Source: Coenobita brevimanus
Lineage: Eukaryota > Arthropoda > Malacostraca > Decapoda > Coenobitidae
Length of the DNA stretch: 64,000 bases
Assembly (NCBI GenBank): GCA_032717465.1
Contig: CM064681.1
Location: 9,379,332 to 9,443,331, forward strand
Direction: 5' to 3'
The position numbers were made by a program, and so were the translations under genes. The notes below the pieces were generated by a model, which did no database searches, was not told where the DNA came from, and saw nothing but the letters and a program-made list of their open reading frames with translations. Below are positions 45,775 through 58,275 of this stretch, one piece after another. Numbering within the stretch: position 1 is the first letter of the stretch; each line of letters begins with the position of its first letter.

Positions 45775-46629
45775 CACTAACCACTCTGCTACCACGTACA
45801 CAGTGCCAATATCAAAGGAATATAAATAAAATGCAAGAGGACTTTTAAATATAATACTGTATGCAAAATTAAATGCTAAGGAAACGGAGCCACAAAATCA
45901 CCAGAGTCAACGATAGTAAGATCCTTTAAGAGCTGTTTTAATTTACGAATCGGAAACCTGGGCCAAGATATACGAGCAAAATTACGATGATCTGCATGCA
46001 GGACGTAGAAAGGGAGTGTGAATAGTAAAATGATATTATGCGAAAATCAAAACGATCCGTGATGAAAGTTAACCATTGTGGAATCTGGTGGGTAAGACTC
46101 TTTAGAGATACATCCCCTGAAAATAATTCCCAATATATTTTCTTCCCCAGTATCTGGATAAAGTGTGGGAGGCGGCGGTGCAAGTGTTGCCAGGTGGCCG
46201 GCCGAGTGTTGCAGACAAAACACACTCTCGTCCCCCCTTGTCCTCGACCCTGACTGTGCAGCCACTGTGACTCTCACATTTACACTCCTTGCTTTTTTCA
46301 CCCAGCCTTCTGATATCATCCCACCAGTCGAAGCCTAGTGTTTTTTGACGCATAATCAGTCACGGGAACAGGTTTTTCGACTTAGCATCACGTGAGTTGT
46401 GGAAATGATATGTTTTAATCGAAATGCGACGAATTTTCCTGAAGGGGATGAGTTGGCCAAGTAGGCTGGAGATGACCGTGTGCTCTGGTAATGTATGCGC
46501 GGCCACACCTTGCCCTGACAATGACGCCTTGATCAACAGCTTGAGATTGTACATTACAGGAACCCCCGTGTTTGACTTCCCAGACTTGGTTCCGAATGGC
46601 CTGAGAAGTGCTTCGATCAGGTATTCAAG

Positions 46630-46633
<4 letters not shown>
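45775..46633. other. Unassigned DNA, short opposed open frames
   Basis: 46038-46353 and 46360-46630 are non-repetitive and open on both strands for 60-95 codons, GC-richer than the surroundings. I see no domain, and the plus frame runs into a (CT)n tract. An exon of an unrecognised gene is possible but unsupported. Confidence 0.3.

Positions 46634-46698
<65 letters not shown>
46634..46698. repeat. (CT)n microsatellite
   Basis: About 32 perfect CT units. Confidence 0.97.
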
Positions 46699-46702
<4 letters not shown>

Positions 46703-47672
46703 GCGTCCCCGGCTCACCATGACACGCCACGCAGAAGTGACCGTGAAGGAATGGTGACTACGTGTTTCATGAGGATTCGTAAAATGGTGAGCAGGCTTAT
46801 TTTACTCCCTGGAAGTCAGATTATATTAATTCATTCACAAAACTTACACAAGTATATTAACCTATTAACGTGTCATCTGAATCAGGACACAGTGTGGAAT
46901 GCCATTGGAAAACTAGTATGTCAAGAAACCTACCAAACGCAAATATCGTATACAAGTATATAATACTGTTAATTATCAACGTCGTTTATTACGGGTGTGA
47001 CTATATAAATTTTACCAAGATGCATTTTTGCCATCTGATGAATAGCGGTGTTTCTATAAAAATAAACGCGTTAATAAATATCTATTAATAAATAAAAAAT
47101 CAGTATGAATAAGCAGACCAGATCAAGGTAACATTGTCAGTGTACGAATATTCAGAAAAATAATCTTATTAAATGTCTGCAAAGCGTTGGATTATTAACA
47201 AAAATATGTAGGAGATAAGACCATCATTCATGTTAACAGAATTTTAACTTTATAAAATACAACCCAGAATTAGATATTACTCAACATATTACCAAATAAG
47301 TTACACAGGCTATTTTACATCGCTGATGATTAGAATATAATAGTTATGATCACAGCAAGATTTAACAAAGATTAATACTCCAGACGATAAGAGAAGAAAA
47401 TAATGACAAATTCGTCTTGACCTCGAAATTTATTTTAAACTTATTTATATTCAGTTGTTTTTTTAGTCTATGCGACACAAGACGGACCGATGCTGCTATG
47501 CTCTAAGTAATGTTGTTAAAAAAAGGAATTGGATGTATTAAGAAAAAAGAAGTGCACCTATATTACGTCGTTACTAATTTTGTGGTTATTACACATCTCT
47601 GACTCATCTTCAACTCTTACCTCACATGCAGTGATTCTTTTTTAAACTTTTTTTTCTTTTTTGCGTCTCATG
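46699..47672. other. Unassigned AT-rich intergenic DNA
   Basis: No gene or repeat family recognised. Confidence 0.45.
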
Positions 47673-47771
47673 TTAACACTTCCGGACTTCCACTGCCAAC
47701 TCTCAGCTGAATGAAGTAGTCTGTTGTCAGCCGGAATAAAATACTTGAGTTGTCCCGACCACGAAAGGGTA
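47673..47771. repeat. Family A half-unit
   Basis: TGTTAACACTTCCGGACTTC, the arm CTCAGCTGAATGAAGTAGTC and the flank CCGGAATAAAATACTTGAG. It shares TTGTCCCGACCAC with the fragment near 25783. Confidence 0.6.
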
Positions 47772-48240
47772 AAAAAAAAAAATGGACAAATGCCCCGTGT
47801 CGTGAACATTATCAAAACACTGAGTTAGCCAGATCTTTATGTACACAATGATAGGCCAAAATGACTCTATTGCGACTTATTCCTGTCTTGGGAGAAGTGG
47901 CATAGTCAGGGACAAAAGTTAGGCTCATTTCCACCTCTTTTACCCACTTTCCTCTGTTGGCTAATACTGCTGAGCTGGGAGAAGATTGCTATGCTTCTCT
48001 GCCCACAAACGATGTTCTTTGATATGATGCGTCACGGGGGAAATTGACGGACATGCCCTGTGTGTGAAGGAGAGGCAGTGGAATAGTAAGCCAACTATTG
48101 TCCTTGAGTGTACCTGACTGAAAGAGGAGATGCTAATAATGAGGGGAGTCTGTTTACCTTGAATCTCATCTTTGCTGGTCATTTGATTTTACGTCCTTCA
48201 GGTAATAAATAATGCAGCGATACGTGCAGTTTAATGTGAA
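47772..48240. other. Unassigned intergenic DNA
   Basis: Nothing recognisable; short frames only. Confidence 0.4.
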
Positions 48241-48420
48241 AAATGTCATAATTAATTCCTTCATTCCGAGAACGTCATTTATATATATTTTTTCTTCTTG
48301 GTACCAGACGACTTTGTTCAGCTTAGGAGAACATCTTATTAGCAAAGTAGTAGTTATAGGCTATAGCGAATCCCTGAAGCTTTACAAAACGGTCGGTACA
48401 TGAAAGGGAGTTGTATATGA
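48241..48420. repeat. Family A repeat with left flank
   Basis: TTAATTCCTTCATTCCGAGA, ACGTCATTTATATATATTTT, then TACCAGACGACTTTGTTCAG and CTTAGGAGAACATC. This gives the left flank, the mirror of the usual right flank. Confidence 0.65.
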
Positions 48421-48494
48421 CGGTCCCGATTGCGTCTGGTATCAATTAAAACTAGTTACTTCATGCATTTACAAAGCTGAGAGTCTATATTTTG

Positions 48495-48495
<1 letters not shown>

Positions 48496-48559
<64 letters not shown>

Positions 48560-48560
48560 C
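48496..48560. repeat. (CAC)n(ATC)n microsatellite
   Basis: Four CAC units then about 17 ATC units. The poly-Asp frame on the minus strand is an artefact. Confidence 0.96.
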
Positions 48561-48899
48561 ATTTCACGACCCTGTATCTAATATCAAGTACCATAAAAGG
48601 AATCTCACTTTCTGTTACATACCGTACACTGTCAGTAGCTTGAAGAAATAAGAGGAAATAGTATAACCATAAAAGTAGCCTCTTACCTGGCCCTTCCATA
48701 CTCCCCTTCCCTACCCTCCTGACGTGACCAGACAGTGCCAACCCTCTAACACTCACAGAGCTCTTCCACATGTGTTTCTTCACAGCAATATTTAACACTA
48801 ATGACGGAGGGGACAATGGTGCCTTGCGTGGCTTTTTACCTTTTGAGATATTAACAAAAACCTTAACAATTAATTCGAGTGAGAGCGAACTTATTAATG

Positions 48900-49602
48900 T
48901 GAATTCCTACCAGTAATTCTACAGAACATTTTTCAAACAATAAGGAGCTAAGACATAGTGGCAATCGTTCTACTGGAAAGGGGAATTTGAGGAACACGTG
49001 GTGACGCGCGTGCTGGGGTGGTAACGAGGAAAGCGCGTGTCAACTTCCGGTCGTAGAGAGGCGCAGGAGGGGGTAAAAGGGAACAGAAGGTGGAGGGGGT
49101 GGGAGTGACTGACGAGGAACAGGAGGAGAGAGGGAAAGAAAGGGATGGGAAAGAGAAGGGAGGAGTGATGGACAGTTAATGAGTGAAGCTGCTGAGTGAC
49201 TGACTTTAGAAATCGTTGGCAAAATCATAAAGACTAATAACTAAGAGTAAATAGAGGTTAATCTAGCAAAGAGAGGAAAGATAATCTGAAAAAGAATGTT
49301 GAGATGTACGAGACGAACGGAAGAAATACAAGGGACGGATTAACAATTTAAGAAGAGATAACTGTTTTGATTCTGAATATCGGACTGAATAAGAGCCAGC
49401 AGAGGAAGTAAATGAAAAGCAATGAAATTCAATAATGAAAAACGGATAAAGAAGGAAGTGGCTGAACAGACATCTTATGCAAGTGGTATAAATTAATTCT
49501 GACATGAAATTAAATAAAAATGGAACCTGAAATAAATGGATATACAAATAACAATGAACTAGGCCCAAGTAATCCGATGGCACATATTTTATTCCTGTCA
49601 AT
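48900..49602. other. Mixed and purine-rich DNA
   Basis: 49060-49165 is A/G-rich. An ACACGTGGTGACGCGCGTGC block at 48993 resembles the E-box-like GC patches at 39878 and 41600. No gene recognised. Confidence 0.4.
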
Positions 49603-49755
49603 TCCAGACGATTTCAGTCGCCATATAGAGACCTTCTGAACTACAGGGATTAGATATAAACTTCAATAACCCCTTCGATACAGTCCTTAACAAGTAAACT
49701 AAATCATCAGAAAGAAATATGAGTAAAATACTGTACAAAGCGACGCCTCCGTAGT
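49603..49755. repeat. Family A repeat, near-consensus spacer
   Basis: TTCCAGACGATTTCAGTCGC, CCTTCTGAACTACAGGGATT, AGATATAAACTTCAATAACC, CCTTCGAT, arm AAGTAAACTAAATCATCAG, flank ATGAGTAAAATACTG. Confidence 0.75.
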
Positions 49756-50096
49756 CAAGAAGCTTAAATATTCATTGCTTCAATTCCCATCAACTTCCAC
49801 AGCAAAAGAAACTGGTTAGTAGAAACTTCGAATGTTGTGTTTCTCCCTAATATCCAACCTACCTTATTCCTAGTCAAAACACCGCTTCTAAACACATCAC
49901 CCTATTCTTCATCAACTAACATCTACCCTACCTTATTGCTTGTATATACACGGTTCCCATACACCTCACCCTATTCTAAGTTAAAACACTGCTGTCCACC
50001 ACATCACCCTTAACAAAATATCACTTGTGACTTATCATTTATTTCAATTCTCACACCGTACACCTCTTACACATCACCTCTAGCCCTTACACACAG
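49756..50096. other. Degenerate CACCCTATTC repeat
   Basis: CATCACCCTATTCTTCATCA, CTCACCCTATTCTAAGTTAA, AACACCGCTTCTAAACACAT and AAACACTGCTGTCCACCACA recur at 55-70 bp. A decayed tandem repeat leads up to the CA runs. Confidence 0.4.
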
Positions 50097-50099
50097 GCG

Positions 50100-50159
<60 letters not shown>

Positions 50160-50273
50160 AATGCACCCAACGGTTCTCTCATACCGCATCTCACATAGCT
50201 TACTTCCAAGTCACTAGACACAACAGACGGTCAGGAAAATAGACAGACCCGTACACACATACACATACGCTGG

Positions 50274-50311
<38 letters not shown>

Positions 50312-50337
50312 CGCACATACAAAAGGTATACAAAAGG

Positions 50338-50391
<54 letters not shown>
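50097..50391. repeat. (CG)n(CA)n and two further (CA)n runs
   Basis: GCGCGCGC passes into about 25 AC units (50109-50158). Further CA runs lie at about 50275-50304 and 50341-50391. Alternating CG/CA is the classic Z-DNA-prone composition. Confidence 0.95.
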
Positions 50392-50393
<2 letters not shown>

Positions 50394-51020
50394 CCACTTG
50401 TACCAACTCTCTCAATCACGCAGATGCTAGTCTCACCACATTCTGGGCCAGATCATAGAAACACATTCACAATCACTCCCAGTTTATACTCACTTCATTC
50501 ATACGCATACACCACCATGAATACCAATCTCTCTCACACCACATCTCATAAGCTTCCACACTTATAATCCTCTAAACTTCTTGTACAGTACTCCTAATCT
50601 TGCACACTACACACCTCTACATATACCAGAAATCCGGGCCAACTTGACGTCCACATATTTCACATACCCACACTCTTATGATTTAGCATTCCACATCCCC
50701 TTCACACAGCACCGTCCCTGAATCCCGTAGTATCTCCAACCTCTCATACAAACCTCCCCATACATTATTGCTCTCTTCACCTGCCACACCCCCAAGGCAA
50801 AAACCACTGCTACGCAAGACAAACAGGTCTCAGTATGTGGTTCTTCCTGCATATCCCTTTTCAAAGATCACGCCGACTTCAGCTTCCTCACGCCCACCAC
50901 CCTCCACCACACTCACCCTTCTGTCACTGCGAATATATATCAACCATAAGATCTTAATCCTCCTCCACTCCGAATGCTTCCATCGTCCCCATTTTTTTTC
51001 CTTTACATACCCTTTCTAAT
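50392..51020. other. Unassigned intergenic DNA
   Basis: C/A/T-rich, G-poor plus strand. No gene recognised. Confidence 0.4.
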
Positions 51021-51075
51021 CTGTCTGTCTGTCTGTCTGTCTGTCTGCCTGTCTGTCTGTCTGCGTGTCTGTCGC
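51021..51075. repeat. (TCTG)n microsatellite
   Basis: About a dozen TCTG units with few interruptions. Confidence 0.95.
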
Positions 51076-51246
51076 TTGTGCATCAAAAAATAAATAAATA
51101 AAATAAAAATCTATACAAATTTACTTAATGCAAGAAACACACATGTACGTTAAATTTATTTATCTATTTACCTCTCTAACACCTTAACTCTCAATCATTA
51201 GCAAACTTTTGCTCTACGTGAGCACGGGCCGACAACCCCTCCCCCG

Positions 51247-51249
<3 letters not shown>

Positions 51250-51302
<53 letters not shown>
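51250..51302. repeat. (CA)n microsatellite
   Basis: About 26 perfect CA units. Confidence 0.97.
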
Positions 51303-51307
<5 letters not shown>

Positions 51308-51339
51308 TACATATACACTCACATCAACACATTAACGGC

Positions 51340-52180
51340 CAGACTTCCTCTCCCCCCTCCTCCCCTGTCGCACCTTCACACCCTCACCCAATTCCTGGCG
51401 TGTTAGGTGCAGGCGGAAGGTAGGTCAGGTTACTTTTACCTTACAGTCGTATGCCTAATCACGTTCCTACCCACACCTCCCCTACTTACACCCGCCTGCC
51501 TACAACCCTCCAAGTTACACCTTCTTCCCTACACCTTACCTACACCCAGCCTGGCTCACATCACCCCTATCTACAACGTCCTTACCTACACCTGCTTGCC
51601 TGCATCCCTCCACGCTACACCTTGCCTACACATCCTCACCTCCAGTTACTTTACAATTCTCTGCCTAGATTTACATTCTTCACTGACCCGATGTTACCTA
51701 CGCTTCCCTTACCTATACCTTCACAATCGATACCAGCCCCACCTACACCTTCCTCCATACACTCTATTAACTAAACCCGCCCTACCCATACATTCCCTAT
51801 CTACACCCTCCCTGCCAACGCCTTCTCTATGGGCACCTCCTTTCTCACACCTCCTACCTACACCTTCCCTACCTATACTCTCCCTATCTACAACTTCCCT
51901 ACCTACATTTCCCCACCTACATCTTCCTTACCTACACGTTACCGACACCCCCTTACCTACACCTTACTTACCCAAACCTCAACTATCACAAATTGTAGTC
52001 TACACATTCTCTACTACCTTCACCAAATCCTACCAACACAGACCAGTGGTTCCTGTACGTCCTCCTTTACCCCATCTATGCAACTTACTCCTACCTTCCC
52101 TACATCATTTCCTACCTACATCTGTCCTACCCATATTTACCGACATTCGTTCTACCAACACTAACTTAACAATGTCTTGG
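51340..52180 (+). repeat. CTACACC-type minisatellite
   Basis: CCTACCTACACCTTCC-like units of about 12-18 bp recur throughout, strongest at 51800-51980. The 267-residue plus-strand frame is Pro/Thr/Leu/Ser-rich and repeat-derived. Confidence 0.8.
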
Positions 52181-52641
52181 AACAACTCTATTACAACTAA
52201 CGCCAAATGATTCTTCTTAACTGAATGAAAGACTTAATATCGTCATTATTATTCTCCATGTGGTCGAAACAACTATAGGGTTTTATTCAAGCTAAAACGA
52301 AAGAGTAATAATCAGCTGAGAGTGAACCATAGAGACTGAGAGTAACATGTATTAACTCTCCTTCATCTCTAGAAACATGCCCTAACACACAAGGTTCACC
52401 TCAGCATCCTTCCTTTGCTGTTATATGCAAGCTAAATGATGTGTCGCCATCGTTACACACAAGCAGCATACAACTTCACTATGCAGATGACTTAACCCTC
52501 CCATGGTCACATCTTATACTGTACTTTGTTCCAGATAACCCCACACGATTTTATTCAGCTGAGTGTTACAGAGGCATGAGAGTAGTAACTAACACTAAAT
52601 CACATTTATCAATAGGTAATCATTTGGCGAACTGTTATTGT
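52181..52641. other. Unassigned DNA with a family A half-motif
   Basis: CACACGATTTTATTCAGCTG at 52542 is a clear family A forward motif, without a recognisable second arm. Otherwise nothing. Confidence 0.45.
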
Positions 52642-53095
52642 GGTATAACTTTAGAAGTAACCAACGTTACTGATTTTCATTATATTACGTCCCCGAACTA
52701 TTCTAACCAAGACTTACCTTTTAAGGCTAGTTTGAGTTGGGGGAGCTAATTTTGTAGGGGTAGTCATATAGTGGCTTAGGTTAGGCTATCTCTCAGTAGC
52801 GGATGACTGTCGCGCCATATTGGCTGGTGCAGGCGTGTGCACTCGGTCTATGTCAGGCCCTAGGTTAGGTTAGGTTAGGTTAGGCTAGTTTGGGTTAGTG
52901 CAGAATAGTGTGTTTTCAATTAATTCTGATCTTGATTTGGGGGGATAAACCCACTTTTGGAAATCTTAATCAAAATTACAAAAGGGGGATTTTCCCCCCA
53001 AAATGAAGGTCAAAACTAATTAAAACACGGTATTTTGCATTGGCAACCATAAAAATAATAATAAAAGAAAACGTTGGTTACTTCTAAAAATTTAC
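52642..53095. mobile_element. ~450-bp TIR element with internal TTAGG run
   Basis: Left end GGTATAACTTTAGAAGTAAC then CAACGTT. The right end, in reverse complement, is GGTAAATTTTTAGAAGTAAC then CAACGTT. The shared core TTTAGAAGTAACCAACGTT is exact. Inside are four perfect TTAGG units (52865-52884) and GGCTAGTTTGRGTTRG repeated on both sides. No substantial open frame. Confidence 0.7.
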
Positions 53096-53350
53096 CGTTA
53101 TTGTCATTCCCAAGACTAATATATTTCTTCCATACTGAGTGGGTGTTGCTCCATGACTGAGGCTTGTATCATACTGGTCCTCTCATACCACACTCCTTTG
53201 TAGCAGATGGCAGGGATGATATTATGCTCTATCATTTTTATCAGTTATATCTAACACAATCAACAGGTTTATTACAAGTGAACGACAGGACAGAGTAGGT
53301 GCAGAGGGCGTTATGAGGTACGAAAGATGGGGTAGGAAGGGCGAGGTAAG

Positions 53351-53567
53351 TACTATGCCCTTCTCACTGTTACTTGGCCCAAAATTGCTATCTCTACACC
53401 TTGAATCCTAGTTGTAACTATAGAATAAGACTGGAAAAGATTAAAATAATAAGGATGTGCTGTGAACAGGATGTAGGGCTGTAGTTATGTCTTTTTCTGC
53501 TACTGAGTTTTTCTACAGACTCTTCAGAAGCACGAAAATCTGGGCCAAGTTACAATAAAAAGAGTAT
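53351..53567 (+). mobile_element. Family B miniature element, copy 5
   Basis: Left end TACTATGCCCTTCTCACTGT then TACTTGGCCCAAAATTGC. The right end in reverse complement is TATACTCTTTTTATTGTAAC then TTGGCCCAGAT. Body: ATCTCTACACCTTGAATCCT and TCTTTTTCTGCTACTGAG. Length and ends match the copy at 45551. Confidence 0.75.
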
Positions 53568-53614
53568 AAGTAAATGCAAATTAATGTTACGGACCTCACT
53601 TACCTCTTGCTAAT

Positions 53615-53775
53615 TCCTGACGACTTTCTTCAAATGCAGACTCTGGCAGAGAATGGGTTAATAAACGCTGTATTTATCCTGCCCATTTTGAAAGATCTAT
53701 ACTAAGCTAAAGAAAAGTCTAAAGATGGCAAGTATAAAATGTAAAGTAGATCATTTGACTGAAAGAGTTTTGATA
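53615..53775. repeat. Family A repeat with inverted spacer
   Basis: CCTGACGACTTTCTTCAAAT opens it. AATGGGTTAATAAACGCTGT is the spacer in reverse. Arm ACTAAGCTAAAGAAAAGTCT, flank AAGTATAAAATGTAAAG and TTTGACTGAAAGAG. Confidence 0.65.
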
Positions 53776-54342
53776 TAGTATGGAAAAAAAATACATAGGA
53801 AAGGTCAACAGATGCTAGATAATCGGAGCAGTATCATGGAAAATATAATTAACGTTACACATACACAAAGTTATTGAGTAATACCGTATACTTTAAACAC
53901 ACGAATCACAAATGGTCACCTATACAACGAAACACAGTGTGCTGTATTTTCTCTAAGCTCCACTGATTACTGAGACACATAGAGTTATACTGAGGGCTTT
54001 ACCTTTTTCCTATATGTCCTTGTGGTTAAAGTATTTTTCCTCAGAGCTGCATCAGTTTCATAACATTTACTATTGACCTGTACTGATCATAATGAGTTTC
54101 ATACAAAATAGCATTAATTTAAGGAACAGCTCACAGCAATAGGTAACTTTCTACTTTAGTTTTAAGCAAAATTCCCATGGGTGGTTGGGAAGACAGTGCT
54201 GAGACGGGAGGAGGGGAGTGCAAGGGGAGGAATTCTATTTATTTATCTAGCTTGTGTTTTCTTTTCAGTTTCGCGTTTATTTAGCCGAGAAATTATACGG
54301 ATATATATAACTCACGAAGCCCACCAGACACGTAAAATTAAA

Positions 54343-54348
<6 letters not shown>
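53776..54348. other. Unassigned AT-rich intergenic DNA
   Basis: No gene or repeat family recognised. Confidence 0.4.

Positions 54349-54432
<84 letters not shown>
54349..54432. repeat. (CA)n microsatellite
   Basis: About 41 perfect CA units. The His-Thr frame across it is an artefact. Confidence 0.98.
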
Positions 54433-54435
<3 letters not shown>

Positions 54436-55065
54436 GCAATCACGTACATGTCATATTCAAACCAGTCCATAAGGAACCAAAAGTTTCCATATCATCCTGC
54501 TTGCTTCTCTAAAATATATGGCAAACATAAACCAATCCAGTAACATGAGCCAAAGGTTTCTTCAGTTCACTATCTGCCCTCTTTACGAATCTTCACTTCT
54601 TAAATATTTCGCCCTCATTTTCCTATTTGCCCTCTTCACACACTGATATTTTTAGCACGATCATTTCCCGTCCACGCATTTGGTTTCAAGTTACCAAGCA
54701 AACATTTATAGATGCTCAGGTGTGCCAGATCCTTTCCCCCTCGCCCCTAACCCCCGGCCTTCTGAGCACCGCCACTTACACTCTATTTTTGAGGACGGTT
54801 GGGAAAAATAGGGCCTTTGTTCAGCGTAACTTGATGATCCGTGGTGGCAGGCAAGCAGTGGGAGCCTCTCTCGCGCGCACGCACTTATACACCTCCACAC
54901 ACTCGTACACTGGCACACTCACACGCAAGCACGCACACATATTGAAGTGTAGTCTCGCTGAAATGAAGTTACAAATATCGCCTCATATGCACCTACATTT
55001 ACTGTTTTATTTACGGACGAACACTTTAATCAGCACCGTATTGTAGGCAGTCACATAAATAAAAT

Positions 55066-55096
<31 letters not shown>

Positions 55097-56207
55097 TGAA
55101 ATTTACCAGACTAAAGGATCTCTAACATTTTATTTCTTTATTTTTTGTGCCTGGGATGTCGAAGCCAGTCGTATCATGATTATAATTATGAACTGAGCAT
55201 ACGAGAGTTTCTCCAAAAAGCAAGAAAATATAGAGCAGCAAACCATAACATCATTCCACTTTTGAGGCGAACAATGATGAATCTCTTGTATACTATTCTG
55301 AATAAGTGTGTTGAACTCAGAAGTTTCATCGACGGGTTTTCAAAGGTCACTGCCCACCGTCTCACAGTTTATTGTTGTGAAGTGAATCAGTACTTATGTC
55401 CGAAGCGGCGCATCCAGTGAGCACAAGATGTAGTTACTCTTTCCTTTGGTATGCGAAATTAACTCAAATTATTACTTGCATGGGTGAAAGATGCCACAAG
55501 TGAGGGAAACAATGGATTAGTTCTTCAAGCACAATTTAGTCTGGACTATCTCAGCGTCAGAACACACGGAGAGTCACCAGACCACAGGTGTGCCTGTCTC
55601 TCAATCTCTCACCTGTGTCGGTCCCATTAACTACGATTTACACTCGTACATATTCCAGCACACAGTGAGACATATGTTTACGAGTACATACACCTCGCTC
55701 TCTTCATTATTTACATCCAGTGTTCACATTATCTGAGTATTTCAAAATCGTCTGCATGAAAATCGTCTCAAGGTTGCAAGATCAAAATACATACTAGGTT
55801 GCCGGACTGAAATGGTTAAATGAGTTGGTCTTATCACAGCCATAACGTTGAGTGATGCATCATAACTGGCTGCAGGTCGAGAGGCAGCAACGAGGATATA
55901 TCTCACATAATAAAACGACGAGGAACTGCCCTCACTCACATACTACAACGCCAGAAAGAAGAAAAAACTCCATGGTCTCACTCCATTACTGAATTGCGTT
56001 GCACATTTTCCGGATAGAGCTCTCAGGCAGAATCCTCACTGTACTTATCGATTCATTTCTGTACATACATAAGGAAAATTGATTCAGTAAACACCCGAGG
56101 TATTACTATTTTGTGTTTCCAGTTAGCTCCGACACATGGTACTTAATACACACATAACTATTGAAATTTACATCACTACCATTCCATCACTCGTCCACAT
56201 CTTCATA
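54433..56207. other. Unassigned intergenic DNA
   Basis: A short CA run lies at 55066-55092, and family A-like pieces (TTTCAAAATCGTCTGCATGA, AGATCAAAATACATAC, GGACTGAAATGGTTAA) at 55740-55825. Frames at 54627 (139 aa) and 55145 (91 aa) cross non-repetitive sequence; neither has a domain I recognise. Confidence 0.45.
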
Positions 56208-56348
56208 AACAATCCCTCTATTTACAGTCATGCTTTCAGACACCTACATCCTGTAACAATCCCTCTATTTACAGTCATGCTTTCAGACACCTACATCCTG
56301 TAACAATATCTCTATTTACAGTCATGCTTTCAGACACCTACATCCTGT
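56208..56348 (+). repeat. Three near-identical 47-bp tandem units
   Basis: The unit begins AACAATCCCTCTATTTACAG and ends ACCTACATCCTGT. Copies at 56208-56254, 56255-56301 and 56302-56348; the first two are identical and the third differs only at AATATCTC. The array is young. Confidence 0.97.
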
Positions 56349-57150
56349 CACAGAAATACACAACACTTACTGATAACCATATTGCTCTAGAAAACAACCA
56401 TGCCTCCATACATGCACAACTTATAAATCCACAAAAGCACACAAAATTATTAATAATTGCAGTATATTGCACTAGTCAAAACCTTTCCCTCAAACACCCA
56501 CGCGTCATAAATCCACACACACACACAAATTTGTTAGTAATCTTATTATTCTGGTCACAACCATGCCGTCACACACCCGCACCTTATACATCCAAACATC
56601 AACTAACTAAATTCCTCTAGTTGCAACCACACCATTACTAATCCAAATCCACCTACACAACCACAGAACACAACCATATTGCTCGAATCACAACCATGCC
56701 TTCGCACACCCACATCCACACAGCCACCTGTACATGCCGGCACAATGACAATCCTGTACACAAAGAATGACCTCCCCCTTCCCCCTCCCTCCACCACCCA
56801 ACCCTCCAGTGCGAGTGCAGGTGCGTGGCTACAGCTGTGTCAACACCTGATTCACCTGCCTCCTTCCCCCAACCCCTGCCCCGTCGCGCACACACAACCT
56901 CACCACCTGATTACCTCTCTCCCAAACTCCGTCTTATAACCGCCAGTCTATCTTCAGTCCTCTATCCTAAATTCGGTCAGGCTTAGAGTCCACTGATTCT
57001 GGGCTGTTTTCTTCGTGAAACAGAATATCATAAATAACGTTCGATAAAACTTTAAGCAGAATGAATCCAAAAAGTCCTGAATTTTTGTTGCTGCTTACAT
57101 CGAACTCTGTCTGCATCCCTGACCTAAAGGGAGTAACACTGCCACTTGCA

Positions 57151-57154
<4 letters not shown>
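56349..57154. other. Unassigned C/A-rich DNA
   Basis: Degenerate CACAACCATGCC-type phrases (about 56396, 56558 and 56690) recur roughly every 130-160 bp, indicating a decayed tandem repeat. The mirrored minus-strand frames are not genes. Confidence 0.45.
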
Positions 57155-57214
<60 letters not shown>

Positions 57215-57231
57215 TACAGAAAGAGAGAGAG

Positions 57232-57262
<31 letters not shown>
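57155..57262. repeat. (TA)n and (GA)n microsatellites
   Basis: About 27 TA units, then GTGTGTTACAGAAAG, then a GA run with one interruption. Confidence 0.97.
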
Positions 57263-57266
<4 letters not shown>

Positions 57267-57406
57267 TAACACATAAGAAAGAAATATGGTTTCTTTTTGT
57301 GCATGTATATACCCACATTTTGGAGCCGCAGCGAAGCAGCCCGTGTTCACCACAACCCTGAACTTGAAGGATGCGTTAGTGTGTCAAAGTTCATGTGTCA
57401 TCGTTG

Positions 57407-57410
<4 letters not shown>

Positions 57411-57440
<30 letters not shown>
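57411..57440. repeat. (AC)n microsatellite
   Basis: About 15 perfect AC units. Confidence 0.95.
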
Positions 57441-57443
<3 letters not shown>

Positions 57444-57810
57444 GTTACCTCTGCCTGAAACCACAAAAACTATTATAGCAACACATATTAGTATAGTACG
57501 TGGATTAAATGATAGAAAATCGAGCACACTGACCCCGACTGACGTGTGCAGCAGATAACAGAAAATTTTTATGGTGTTTCTTTTACGCCATTATCAACTG
57601 TCCTGTATGCAGTTTCAGTTACTGGGTTGTTTTCATTTGCCACCGACACTAACCTTCGATTTTCTGGACAAAGCTAGATGTTCATTATCTGCTACAGTTA
57701 CCACCATCACAGGAAGACACATGGAAGTACAATATGGCTCCTAATAATACCGTGATATTGAGATGATCCTTTTCCTTTGAAGTCTGAGGATGAATTTTAT
57801 GTCTGTTTTG
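57441..57810. other. Unassigned intergenic DNA
   Basis: Nothing recognisable. Confidence 0.4.
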
Positions 57811-57985
57811 GCTGTCAGTAAATAATTCTCTTCACTTAGAGGGGCTCTTCGAGTTTAACGGGTTGGATGCAGCGTTCATTAATCCGTTCACAAATCACCT
57901 GCTGTCTTAATATGTGCAAAATAATCTGACTGACGCAAGAATAAAACATGACAAAAATGAGAAAAGTACGTCCTCGAATTTATTG
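57811..57985. repeat. Family A repeat, complete but diverged
   Basis: GCTGTCAGTAAATAATTCTC, TTCGAGTTTAACGGGTTGGA, TGCAGCGTTCATTAATCCGT, TCACAAATCACC, an eroded arm, flank CAAGAATAAAACATGAC and GTACGTCCTCGAA. Confidence 0.68.
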
Positions 57986-58275
57986 ATTTAATGAGTCCAA
58001 AATGTCATTCTTTGTACCGCGGGTGCTTCTGTCTGAACACTGGTACATTTATAAGTAAGATTAACATCATCATCATCATCATCATATCATATCTCTCTAA
58101 AAACGGGTCACACTTGCCAGATGGTAATTACGTTCTACATTCCCATAAGAACTACTGACTCAGAATTAATTATATGAATATGAAAACTGGAAGTCGATCA
58201 AAATATTCACGTGGCGATTCTCTTCATTCCCCTCTTCTTTTTTTTACTTTTTTTAAATCTCTGGGTAATTATATT

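Noticed and set aside
46360..46623. Minus-strand frame with EYLIEALLRPFGTK and MYNLKLLIKASLSG, possible exon
   Set aside because: Looks less like low complexity than other frames, but I recognise no family and the upstream edge is a (GA)n run; not enough to call a gene.
51407..52210. 267-codon plus-strand frame
   Set aside because: Explained by CTACACC-type repeats; an overlapping frame is open as well.
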